From NCBI GenBank assembly GCA_900555925.1, contig USMU01000062.1, forward strand, positions 1 through 9,598: a stretch of 9,598 nucleotides of DNA, in the 5' to 3' direction. The DNA comes from an uncultured Clostridium sp. (GTDB taxonomy: Bacteria; Bacillota; Clostridia; Christensenellales; Borkfalkiaceae). This document shows, piece after piece, positions 1-6,134 of the stretch (the first letter of the stretch is position 1; each line of letters starts with the position of its first letter). Under the pieces are notes generated by a model. It saw only the letters and a program-made list of their open reading frames with translations. It was not told the origin of the DNA and did no database searches. A program made the position numbers and the translations under genes.

Positions 1-35
1 TGACAAATATTTTTTTGAAAATTTTTGAAAAACTC

Positions 36-64
36 TTGACAAAGAAAAATTTTTGTGTTATATT
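36..64 (+). promoter_or_regulatory. Promoter of the GntR/ABC operon
   Basis: The -35 box TTGACA (36-41) and -10 box TATATT (59-64) are separated by exactly 17 bp, a near-consensus sigma-A promoter. The start of transcription would fall near 71, inside the 9-bp tandem array that follows. No other promoter is evident before the ABC genes, so it probably drives all three genes. Confidence 0.8.
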
Positions 65-67
65 TAA

Positions 68-103
68 TACAGATAGTACAGAAAATACAGATAATACAAA
101 AAG
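68..103 (+). repeat. Four-unit 9-bp tandem array, likely operator of the GntR regulator
   Basis: Four consecutive 9-mers are seen: TACAGATAG (68-76), TACAGAAAA (77-85), TACAGATAA (86-94) and TACAAAAAG (95-103). The array begins at the predicted transcription start and runs up to the ribosome-binding site. Regulators of the YtrA class usually sit first in the operon they repress, so I infer this is the autoregulatory binding site. A 9-bp direct repeat is not a classical GntR palindrome, so the binding mode is open. Confidence 0.55.
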
Positions 104-115
104 GGAAAGAGGTAA

Positions 116-469
116 ATGAAAATCCGACTGACGGGAAAACAAAACGTTTACGCAAATATTGTTTCCGAGTATGAGAAGCTCATTCGTTTGGGAGCGATTA
201 AGTACGGAGAGAAATTGCCTTCCTGTCGAGCCTTGGCGCTGGAATTGGGAATCAATCCCAACACCGTGGAGCGCGCGTATTCGGAGCTGGAGAAGGAAGG
301 CTATATCCGTATTTTGCCGAAGAAGGGCGCGTATGCGGACTATACGGACGCGGGACAAAAGGAGCGTATAGAGGAATTGAGGGTACAGCTTGAAAATTTT
401 CGGCGGGCGGGATATACGCGCGAGGAGATGGAAGCGACGCTCGACGAGGTGTATTCAAAAGAGCCGTGA
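116..469 (+). CDS. GntR-family (YtrA subfamily) transcriptional regulator
   Basis: This 117-residue protein has an N-terminal winged helix-turn-helix (about residues 10-75) with the GntR hallmarks KLPSCRALALELGINPNTV and YSELEKEGYI. Then comes only a short helical tail (about 80-115) instead of a large ligand-binding domain. That size and layout are typical of the YtrA subfamily, whose members repress an adjacent ABC transporter operon, often responding to cell-wall antibiotics or envelope stress. The start is ATG 116, with a purine-rich ribosome-binding stretch (AAGGGA at 101-106, GAGG at 109-112). The gene is followed after 143 bp, on the same strand and without a new promoter, by an ABC ATPase and its permease, which fits the subfamily exactly. 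The effector ligand cannot be read from the sequence. Confidence 0.9.
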   Translation: MKIRLTGKQNVYANIVSEYEKLIRLGAIKYGEKLPSCRALALELGINPNTVERAYSELEKEGYIRILPKKGAYADYTDAGQKERIEELRVQLENFRRAGYTREEMEATLDEVYSKEP

Positions 470-493
470 AAGGCGGACGGAAAAAAAGTTGAA

Positions 494-589
494 GTTTCGG
501 AGCATATGCGGGCTTGCGCATGTTTCCCGAAACGCTTGCTTTTCAAAGAGAACGAGGGCGAGTTTTCATAAACTCGAACAGACTCTGTT
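494..589 (+). repeat. Cluster of three inverted repeats between regulator and ABC ATPase genes
   Basis: Three perfect inverted repeats lie close together. The first is a nested one: outer arms GTTTCGG (494-500) and CCGAAAC (527-533), inner arms ATGCG (506-510) and CGCAT (517-521). The second has CGAGTTT (559-565) and AAACTCG (570-576) around a TCAT loop. The third is AACAGA (577-582) and TCTGTT (584-589) around one C, ending just before the GGGGAGG ribosome-binding stretch. None is followed by a T-run, so they do not look like terminators. They may protect or process the mRNA, or tune ATPase translation. Confidence 0.5.
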
Positions 590-612
590 GACGGGGAGGT
601 CAGGTGATAAAA

Positions 613-1491
613 ATGATAGAGATCAGAGGATTGACAAAGAGATACGGAAAGACTGCCGTATTAAAAGACGTGGGACTGGACATCGGGGACGGGTCGGTGT
701 TTGGTCTTGTAGGAATTAACGGCGCGGGAAAATCGACGCTGTTAAGGCTGATGTCGGGCGTACTGAAAGCGGACGAAGGGGAGATTTTGATTGACGGCGA
801 AAGCGTATACGAAAACGAGAACGCCAAGAAAAAGCTCTTTTTTCTTCCCGACGATCCCTTTTATACGCCCAATCTGAGCAGTAACGGCTTAGCGGAGCTG
901 TATAAGACTTTTTATAATTTCGACGAGGGGCGATACTTAGAATATTTGGAGAAATTCAAGCTCAACCCGAAAGCTCCGATACGCAACTTTTCCAAGGGAA
1001 TGAAACGTCAGGTGTTCGTTTCGCTGGCGCTGGCGGTGAAGCCGAAATATCTGCTTTTGGACGAAGCGTTCGACGGCCTGGACCCGCTCGCGCGGCTGGT
1101 ATTCAAGCGCGGAGTCATCGACCTCGTGGAGGAGACGGGCACGGCGGTAATCATATCCAGCCATTCCCTGCGCGAGCTCGAAGACATTTGCGACAGCTAC
1201 GGGCTTTTGGACCATCAGACGATTACCTGTTCGGGGGAAATCGAAGCGGACTTGAATAAAATCCATAAATTCCAGGCGGCATACGACGCGGAGATCGACG
1301 AAGAAATTCTTGGGTTCGACTGCCTGTCCTTTAACCGAACGGGTCGGGTTGTGCGAATCGTGGCGCGGGGGAACGCGGAGGAAATCGAGGCGAAACTTCG
1401 GGCGCTGAATCCGCTGTTTATCGAAGAAATTCCCGTCGATTTCGAGGAACTTTTCTCGTGCGAAGTGGAAAGCAGGGGGTATCTGAAATGA
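613..1491 (+). CDS. ABC transporter ATP-binding protein (YtrB-like)
   Basis: This 292-residue cytoplasmic ATPase energises the membrane protein encoded next. Walker A is GINGAGKST (residues 34-42), the signature is FSKGM (126-130) instead of LSGGQ, Walker B is YLLLDE (146-151), followed by a GLDP D-loop, and the switch histidine is in SSHS (about 184). The Q-loop position reads LPDDPFY, without the usual glutamine, a pattern I associate with GntR-linked ABC ATPases of Bacillota. Residues 215-292 form an accessory C-terminal domain. I chose ATG 613 because AGGTGA (602-607) lies 5 nt before it and the protein then begins with the family's MIEIRGLTKRYG; an in-frame GTG at 604 is the alternative. 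The stop overlaps the permease start (ATGA), so translation is coupled. Export of a drug, peptide or lipid intermediate is likely, but the substrate is unknown. Confidence 0.93.
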   Translation: MIEIRGLTKRYGKTAVLKDVGLDIGDGSVFGLVGINGAGKSTLLRLMSGVLKADEGEILIDGESVYENENAKKKLFFLPDDPFYTPNLSSNGLAELYKTFYNFDEGRYLEYLEKFKLNPKAPIRNFSKGMKRQVFVSLALAVKPKYLLLDEAFDGLDPLARLVFKRGVIDLVEETGTAVIISSHSLRELEDICDSYGLLDHQTITCSGEIEADLNKIHKFQAAYDAEIDEEILGFDCLSFNRTGRVVRIVARGNAEEIEAKLRALNPLFIEEIPVDFEELFSCEVESRGYLK

Positions 1492-2579
1492 AACACTACT
1501 TTATTTACGAACTCAAAAAGAATTTTTGGCCGCTGGTGATTCTGACTGCGATTTCGGCGGGCTTGTACCTCGTCGAGCTTTCTTATTTCGATCCCGTCTT
1601 CCGATACGGAGAGAATTTCGTAGACATCAACACCCCGCCCCTTTCAACGGTCATGATAGAGCTTTGTATTCTCTGTATCGTCGCTCCGATCCTCATGTAC
1701 TCCTTCAAAATGAACAAGCGGAGCGTGGACGCGTTTTATTCCCTGCCGATTAAGCGGGAAAAAATTTACCTCGTCAAAACCTTGGTGGGACTTCTCCTCG
1801 TGTTTATCCCGTATACGCTTTCGTATTGGCTGGGCTTTTTGTCCGTTGTCGTCCGCGAAAATCATTATCATCTTGTCTATTTCGTCTCGGGATATTTTTT
1901 GAGCGTCTTTCTCGCGGTGTGCCTGTACGGAGTCAACGCCTTCGCGTTCTCCCGCGCCAACCGCATCGTGGACGGAATCGTATTCATGGTCTTTTATACG
2001 TTCATTCTCTGTCTGTTCGTGGGGCTTTTGAGCGGCTTTTTCCCGAAACTCAACGATAAAGTGAATGCGGGAGATTATATTATTTATTCCATACTTTTCG
2101 GCTGGGCGGATGATATTTCCCGCCTGATTGCGGGAAAAGAGATATATAACTCCCTGATAACGCCGACGAAAATTCTCGTTCCCGCGCTGTCGGGCGCGGT
2201 CTGTTATGCCTTGCTCTTTTCCCTCGTGCGCTTTGAAAAGAGCGAAGATTCGGAGCAGAACTCCGATTCTTGGTTCGGCTATAAGACCATGATTCCCGCC
2301 TATACCGTTCTGATGACCGCTTTGTGGGGCGGAGACCTTTTATCCTATGCTCTGATCATTGTCGGAGCGATCATTCTCAGTATCGTCTATACCCGAAAAT
2401 TCCTGTTCGGCTGGAAGCAGTGGCTGACGATTGCCGTCGCTTTTGCTGTCGGGCTCGGCTGTTATTTCCTCATAGATTATATTCGAGGACTTCCGACCGA
2501 ACCGCCGCAATACGGTAGGTTTGCTTACGGCTCTGTTGACGGTTTTGCCTCGGTCGTTTCTTCCAATCCCTGTCGGTAG
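1488..2579 (+). CDS. ABC-2-type transporter permease, possibly C-terminally truncated
   Basis: This 363-residue integral membrane protein has roughly eight hydrophobic segments (about residues 14-30, 56-71, 97-119, 128-150, 161-183, 228-247, 270-299, 311-330). The cytoplasmic loop KMNKRSVDAFYSLPIKREK (about 74-92) is a recurrent feature of permeases paired with YtrA/YtrB-like proteins. ATG 1488 overlaps the ATPase stop as ATGA and has a GGGGG-rich ribosome-binding stretch upstream; an in-frame ATG at 1458 lies inside the ATPase gene and is less likely. The last ~14 residues (350-363) are encoded by the degenerate tandem repeat that continues past the stop. Related permeases often carry a soluble domain after the last membrane segment, so this end may be a recent truncation. 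That comparison is from memory, not from an alignment. Confidence 0.85.
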   Translation: MKHYFIYELKKNFWPLVILTAISAGLYLVELSYFDPVFRYGENFVDINTPPLSTVMIELCILCIVAPILMYSFKMNKRSVDAFYSLPIKREKIYLVKTLVGLLLVFIPYTLSYWLGFLSVVVRENHYHLVYFVSGYFLSVFLAVCLYGVNAFAFSRANRIVDGIVFMVFYTFILCLFVGLLSGFFPKLNDKVNAGDYIIYSILFGWADDISRLIAGKEIYNSLITPTKILVPALSGAVCYALLFSLVRFEKSEDSEQNSDSWFGYKTMIPAYTVLMTALWGGDLLSYALIIVGAIILSIVYTRKFLFGWKQWLTIAVAFAVGLGCYFLIDYIRGLPTEPPQYGRFAYGSVDGFASVVSSNPCR

Positions 2580-2721
2580 CTTTACTGTCGCCGTTTCTTC
2601 AAGTCCCTGTCGGTAACTTTACTACCATGATTTCTTCACATTCTCGTCGGTAACTGCTCTGTCTCCGTCGGCTCTTAAAAACCTCATCGGTAACTTTACC
2701 TCCGTGATTTTTTCAAGTTTT
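2536..2721 (+). repeat. Degenerate ~37-bp tandem repeat array overlapping the permease 3' end
   Basis: Five diverged units are visible: 2536-2570, 2571-2607, 2608-2644, 2645-2684 and 2685-2721. The shared core is TCGGTAACTTTAC followed by TTTCTTCAAGTCCC or variants. The TCGGTA core recurs at 2573, 2610, 2647 and 2687, that is with spacings of 37, 37 and 40. The first unit encodes the last permease residues and the stop lies in the second. The rest of the intergenic stretch to 2832 shows no gene. Confidence 0.7.
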
Positions 2722-2826
2722 TGCCGACGTTCCCGCTTAAAGCCCCGTTAATATCTTTCTGCCGCCTTTTTGTCGGCATGATGTAAAATAGGGGAGACTG
2801 TTTTTGGCTTCCCGATTCCGCTCAAT

Positions 2827-2857
2827 AAAATACCCCCGCCGCAAAAAGCGGCGGGGG
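2827..2857 (-). terminator. Intrinsic terminator of the ABC-F gene
   Basis: There is a perfect 10-bp GC-rich stem, CCCCCGCCGC (2833-2842) and GCGGCGGGGG (2848-2857), around AAAAA. Read on the minus strand it starts 5 bp after the ABC-F stop and is followed by TATTTTATT. On the plus strand the downstream sequence is not T-rich, so it may only weakly stop the converging ABC operon transcript. Confidence 0.85.
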
Positions 2858-2862
2858 ATTCT

Positions 2863-4752
2863 TCAATCTATCAGCGTTTCATATTCTTCATATAAGCCGT
2901 CCAAAAGGTTTTTGACCTCTTCCAGCCTTGCGCATTTTTCTTTGAGCAGCTCGTAATTCCCCGCGATTTCAGGCAGGGCAAGCTGAGAATTGATTTCGGC
3001 TTCCTCCGTTTCGAGCGCGGAGATTTCTTCCTCGATTTGTTTGACGCGCAGCCGTTTTTTTGTTTCGGCGGCGCGTTCTTCTTTTGTGCGGTATCCGCTC
3101 TCTTTGGGCTTTGCTTCCGCGGCCTTTTGGGGGGCGGGGCGTTCCCCGCCGTCTTTTAAGGCGGCTTTGAAAGCGTTGTATTCGTCGTAAGTTCCCTTGA
3201 ATTCGACGGCTTTTCCGTCGGAAAGTTCGACGATTTTCCCCGCCAGAGCCTGAATGAAATAGCGGTCGTGGGAGACGAACAAGATCGTCCCGTCGAACGC
3301 TTTGAGCGCGTCTTCGAGACTTTCCCGCGCGGGCAGGTCGAGGTGATTGGTCGGCTCGTCGAGGATGAGGAAGTTCCCGTTTTCGCACTCGAATACCGCC
3401 AGCGCGAGCTTTGCCCGTTCCCCGCCCGAGAGCATGCGCACTTTTTTGTCCATGTCGCCCGCGTCGAGTTTCGCCTGCGCGAGGATATTTCTCACTTTGG
3501 TCTGATCCCATAAGACATGGCGTTCCCAAAGCTCGCCGAGAACGGTATTTTCGGGATTGAGATTGGCGTTTTCCTGATCGTAGTAAGCGACTTTCACGAA
3601 GCGCCCGATTTTGACGGCGGGATTTTTGTTTTTGACGATTTCTTTGACGAGCGTGGATTTCCCCGTGCCGTTGTCTCCGACGACGGCGCACTTTTCCCCG
3701 CGCGTAAGTGCAAAGGAAGCGTTTTCGAGCAAGACCTTTTCTCCCGCGGCGAGCCTGAGGTCGGAAACTTCCAGCACCTTTTCATAGGGTTTTTCGGCGT
3801 AGGAAAAGGAAAAGCGGGGCGGAGAGGGCGGCAGAGGCGGTCTTTCGATGCGTTCCATTTTTTCCAGCTTTTTCACGCGGCTGAGCGCGGATTTCGCGGT
3901 CGTGGCGCGCACTAAATTTCTGTCCACATAGTCCTGCAAATGCGCGATTTCTTCCTGTTGTTTTTCGTATTCCTTTAAGATTCGGGCATTTTTTTCCGCT
4001 TTTAAGAGCTTGTATTTCGTATAGTTACCCTTAAAGACGGACAAAGTTCCCCCTTCCAGCTCGTAAATTTCCCTTACGAGGCGGTCGAGGAAATAGCGGT
4101 CGTGAGAGACGGTGAGGATGGCGCCCTTGAAGGAAGCGAGATAATCTTCCAGCCAGAACAGGGTTTTGATGTCGAGGTGATTGGTCGGCTCGTCGAGAAT
4201 GAGCAGTTCGGGCTCTTCTAAAAGCAGCCTGCATAATTTGAGCCGCGTCTTTTCCCCGCCCGACATGGTGGAAACGGGCTGAGAAAAGGAGTCGGAAAAT
4301 CCCATGCCGTTGAGGACGGTGCGGATTTTGATTTCGTAGTGATAGCTGTCGCGCGCGGCGATTTGCTTGGTTAAGGCGTCGTACCTTGCGGAGAGCGCTC
4401 GGTACTCGGCGGAGCCTTCTTCCGCGCGCGCGATTTTTGCTTCCGTTTCGCGGAGCGCGTCGATCGCGCGTATATCCTCCCGAAATACGGAGCGCATTTC
4501 CTCGAAGGCGGTGTTTTCGCTGTCGTAGCCGCCCGTTTGGGCGAGGTAGCCGATCCGACAGCCGTTCTTTTTGAACAGCGCCCCGCTTTCGGGTTCGAGT
4601 TCGGAGAGAATGAGTCGAATCAGGGTGGTTTTCCCCTCTCCGTTCGGGCCGATGAGCCCGACCCTGTCCCCTTCGGACAGGGTAAAGGAAATATTTTCGA
4701 GCAGGGGCGCGCCTGCGAAGCCGAAGGATAGATTTTCGGCGGAAATGAGCAT
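2863..4752 (-). CDS. ABC-F family ATPase (ribosome-associated, YdiF/Uup-like)
   Basis: This soluble 629-residue protein has two ABC domains in one chain and no membrane segments. Domain 1 has Walker A GPNGEGKTT (35-43), signature MSGGE (163-167) and LLILDEPTNHLD (183-194). Domain 2 has GDNGTGKST (359-367), LSGGE (441-445) and ILDEPTNHLD (463-472). The inter-domain linker (about 235-320) carries the charged helical pair that in ABC-F proteins reaches the peptidyl-transferase centre. A coiled-coil C-terminal extension covers about 555-629. Such proteins bind the ribosomal E site, relieving stalled translation or, in some members, protecting against ribosome-targeting antibiotics. Housekeeping versus resistance cannot be told from sequence alone. 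I chose ATG 4752 because GGGAGG sits 9 nt upstream and MLISAENLSFGF is the family start; an upstream GTG at 4782 would merely read through the ribosome-binding site. Confidence 0.95.
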   Translation of the reverse strand: MLISAENLSFGFAGAPLLENISFTLSEGDRVGLIGPNGEGKTTLIRLILSELEPESGALFKKNGCRIGYLAQTGGYDSENTAFEEMRSVFREDIRAIDALRETEAKIARAEEGSAEYRALSARYDALTKQIAARDSYHYEIKIRTVLNGMGFSDSFSQPVSTMSGGEKTRLKLCRLLLEEPELLILDEPTNHLDIKTLFWLEDYLASFKGAILTVSHDRYFLDRLVREIYELEGGTLSVFKGNYTKYKLLKAEKNARILKEYEKQQEEIAHLQDYVDRNLVRATTAKSALSRVKKLEKMERIERPPLPPSPPRFSFSYAEKPYEKVLEVSDLRLAAGEKVLLENASFALTRGEKCAVVGDNGTGKSTLVKEIVKNKNPAVKIGRFVKVAYYDQENANLNPENTVLGELWERHVLWDQTKVRNILAQAKLDAGDMDKKVRMLSGGERAKLALAVFECENGNFLILDEPTNHLDLPARESLEDALKAFDGTILFVSHDRYFIQALAGKIVELSDGKAVEFKGTYDEYNAFKAALKDGGERPAPQKAAEAKPKESGYRTKEERAAETKKRLRVKQIEEEISALETEEAEINSQLALPEIAGNYELLKEKCARLEEVKNLLDGLYEEYETLID

Positions 4753-4795
4753 TTTTTCTTTCCTCCCGTGTTTGATTCGCACATTTTTGCGCAGA

Positions 4796-4936
4796 ATGAA
4801 GGGTATGAAGTATCAGGATAAATTGGAGCGAATCCGCGCTCTCGAAGCGGAACTTTCCTTTGCCGACCCGACGCGCGCGGCAAAGCTCACGCGCGAGCTC
4901 GTCCGCCTGAAAGCGGAGGTTTTTCGCGGCAGCTGA
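4796..4936 (+). CDS. Small helical protein, function unknown (release-factor N-terminus-like pattern)
   Basis: This is a 46-residue candidate starting MKGMKYQDKLERIRALEAEL and ending VRLKAEVFRGS. It is highly charged and almost certainly helical; positions follow a coiled-coil pattern, with an FADPTRAAKL break between two helices. The pattern ELxxxDPxRAxKLxxELxxLK recalls the N-terminal helical domain of peptide release factors, so it could be a remnant or a stand-alone hairpin. Codon choice (GCG, CGC, CTC, GAG) matches neighbouring genes, which supports real coding. No good ribosome-binding site precedes ATG 4796 or ATG 4805, the weak point. It diverges from the ABC-F gene with only 43 bp between starts, and a plus-strand terminator follows at 5044-5084. 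Confidence 0.42.
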   Translation: MKGMKYQDKLERIRALEAELSFADPTRAAKLTRELVRLKAEVFRGS

Positions 4937-5043
4937 TTGCCCGCCGTTTGTTGTTTTCCGTCAGCGGTAATGGCCGCCTCTTAACGTCCCCGCCCGCAGT
5001 AACCGGGGATTTACCCGTTGTTTATAATCTTCTCTTTTGCCGT

Positions 5044-5084
5044 CGGGGCGCCTTTCGTCGATCTGCACGCCGCCCCGCTTTTTT
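5044..5084 (+). terminator. Plus-strand intrinsic terminator
   Basis: Arms CGGGGCG (5044-5050) and CGCCCCG (5071-5077) enclose a 20-nt loop and are followed by C and TTTTTT (5079-5084). The T-run is only on the plus-strand side, so it ends a plus-strand transcript, and the only candidate upstream is the small gene at 4796-4936. Its A-rich mirror side lies 7 bp past the minus-strand radical SAM stop and may give a little bidirectional activity. The bases between 4937 and 5043 show no gene. Confidence 0.65.
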
Positions 5085-5090
5085 GTGGCT

Positions 5091-5960
5091 TCAATAATCC
5101 CATTTCGGGATATAGCTTTCCCCCGACGAGGAGCGTTTTTGGATAAATAAGTTTTTGATTTTAAGCGCGAAGGCCTCTTCCTCGACTCTCTCGTATTCCC
5201 GCGCGGTGACGGGTCTTTTTAGCTCGGGGAACTTGTCGATTTTTCCGAAGGGGGTATATTGGCTCATGAGGCTCAGATATGCGCTTTCGGGCATATGGTT
5301 TTTGAACCATTTGAGGAGGGAGATCGAATCGCTCGTTCCGAGGGGCATGACGAGGTGGCGGACGATGACGCCTGACAGCATTTTTCCTTCTCCGTCGAAG
5401 GAGAGGGGCTTTTCTGCCATGAATAAAAGGGCGCGGCTCGCCCGCTCGAAGTAATCCTTCCGCCCCGTGTAGCGCTCTGAAAGGAAAGGGGAGAAAAATT
5501 TCAGATCGGGGAGCCAGATGTCGATATACGGCTCTATCATGGCGAGCGTCTCCACTTTTTCATAGCCGCCCGAATTGTATACGACGGGAATTTTCGGCCT
5601 GTAAATTTCAAAGGCTGCGATGAGGTAGGGGACGACGTGGGACGGGGTGACGAGGGAGATGTTGTCCGCGCCCGCAGCTTCCAATTCGCGGAAAATGTCG
5701 GCGAGTTCCCGCGGCGTGACGTCCTTGCCCCGCTGCGCGCGGGAGACTTCGTAATTTTGGCAGAATACGCAGCGGAGGTTGCACCCGCAGAAAAAAATCG
5801 TGCCGCTTCCCTTTTTGAAGGAAATGCACGGCTCCTCGAAGGGGTGGAGGTAATATTTTGCGATTTTGAGGCCCCGAACGCCGCAGGCGCCCGCGCCGAT
5901 TAAGCGGTTTGCCCCGCATTCGACGGGACAGAGCCGACAGCTTTTCAAGAGGTTGTCCAT
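5091..5960 (-). CDS. Radical SAM protein, PflX / pyruvate-formate-lyase-activating-enzyme-like (COG1313 type)
   Basis: This 289-residue cytoplasmic iron-sulfur enzyme is predicted to cleave S-adenosylmethionine to a 5'-deoxyadenosyl radical. The cluster motif CNLRCVFC gives C60, C64 and C67 (CX3CX2C), preceded by GSGTIFFCG. An N-terminal cysteine set (C8, C11, C15, C26; CRLCPVECGANR) is the hallmark of the PflX-like branch and could bind another metal or cluster. True glycyl-radical activases lack this N-terminus, and the physiological substrate of this branch is not settled to my knowledge. The start ATG 5960 fits the family N-terminus. The reading frame stays open a further 72 codons upstream, but that extension overlaps the promoters and the metK leader and has no family resemblance. 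No Shine-Dalgarno precedes ATG 5960: the -10 box ends 7 nt away, so the mRNA is probably leaderless. Confidence 0.9.
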   Translation of the reverse strand: MDNLLKSCRLCPVECGANRLIGAGACGVRGLKIAKYYLHPFEEPCISFKKGSGTIFFCGCNLRCVFCQNYEVSRAQRGKDVTPRELADIFRELEAAGADNISLVTPSHVVPYLIAAFEIYRPKIPVVYNSGGYEKVETLAMIEPYIDIWLPDLKFFSPFLSERYTGRKDYFERASRALLFMAEKPLSFDGEGKMLSGVIVRHLVMPLGTSDSISLLKWFKNHMPESAYLSLMSQYTPFGKIDKFPELKRPVTAREYERVEEEAFALKIKNLFIQKRSSSGESYIPKWDY

Positions 5961-5967
5961 GCCGTTT

Positions 5968-5996
5968 ATTATAGCATGCGGGAAAAAATTTTGCAA
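5968..5996 (-). promoter_or_regulatory. Promoter of the radical SAM gene, predicting a leaderless mRNA
   Basis: On the minus strand, TTGCAA (5996-5991), a 17-bp spacer and TATAAT (5973-5968) form a strong promoter. Only 7 nt separate the -10 box from ATG 5960, so transcription should start at or one base before the A of the start codon. Confidence 0.75.
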
Positions 5997-6021
5997 GCGC
6001 ATAAAGCGGCATAGGAATAAG

Positions 6022-6050
6022 TTGACAAAATCCTTAAAAAGCGGTATAAT
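6022..6050 (+). promoter_or_regulatory. Consensus promoter of metK-bioY
   Basis: TTGACA (6022-6027), 17-bp spacer, TATAAT (6045-6050): a perfect sigma-A consensus. The predicted start is near 6057, giving a leader of about 78 nt. Its -35 box lies 25 bp from the -35 box of the divergent radical SAM promoter. Confidence 0.9.
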
Positions 6051-6077
6051 GAATAGCCCCTTGAAATGGAGGGAAAA

Positions 6078-6106
6078 TTCGCCGCAAAATCTTTTCTTGC
6101 GGCGAA
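6078..6106 (+). promoter_or_regulatory. Hairpin in the metK mRNA leader
   Basis: Arms TTCGCCGCAA (6078-6087) and TTGCGGCGAA (6097-6106) are perfectly complementary over 10 bp around a 9-nt loop. No T-run follows, so it is not a terminator. It ends 28 nt before ATG 6135 and leaves the ribosome-binding site AGAGGA (6121-6126) outside the stem. It may stabilise the mRNA or bind a regulator; it does not resemble a known SAM riboswitch. Confidence 0.6.
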
Positions 6107-6134
6107 CAACTATGTTAAAAAGAGGATTTTTTAC

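Noticed and set aside
2536..2721. CRISPR array
   Set aside because: The units are degenerate throughout and directly abutting, with no constant repeat alternating with unique spacers. No cas gene is present.
2761..2777. GCCG...CGGC hairpin as terminator of the ABC operon
   Set aside because: The stem is only 4 bp and no T-run follows it.
2969..3691. 240-codon arginine-rich frame inside the ABC-F gene
   Set aside because: It is the same strand shifted by one base within a clearly coding gene; its composition is typical of a shadow frame.
4753..4782. GTG 4782 as the ABC-F start
   Set aside because: It would translate through the GGGAGG ribosome-binding site; ATG 4752 has ideal spacing and the family N-terminus.
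6051..6134. SAM riboswitch in the metK leader
   Set aside because: The leader is too short and simple for an S-box, and no S-MK-type pairing that hides the ribosome-binding site is evident. Only one plain hairpin is seen.
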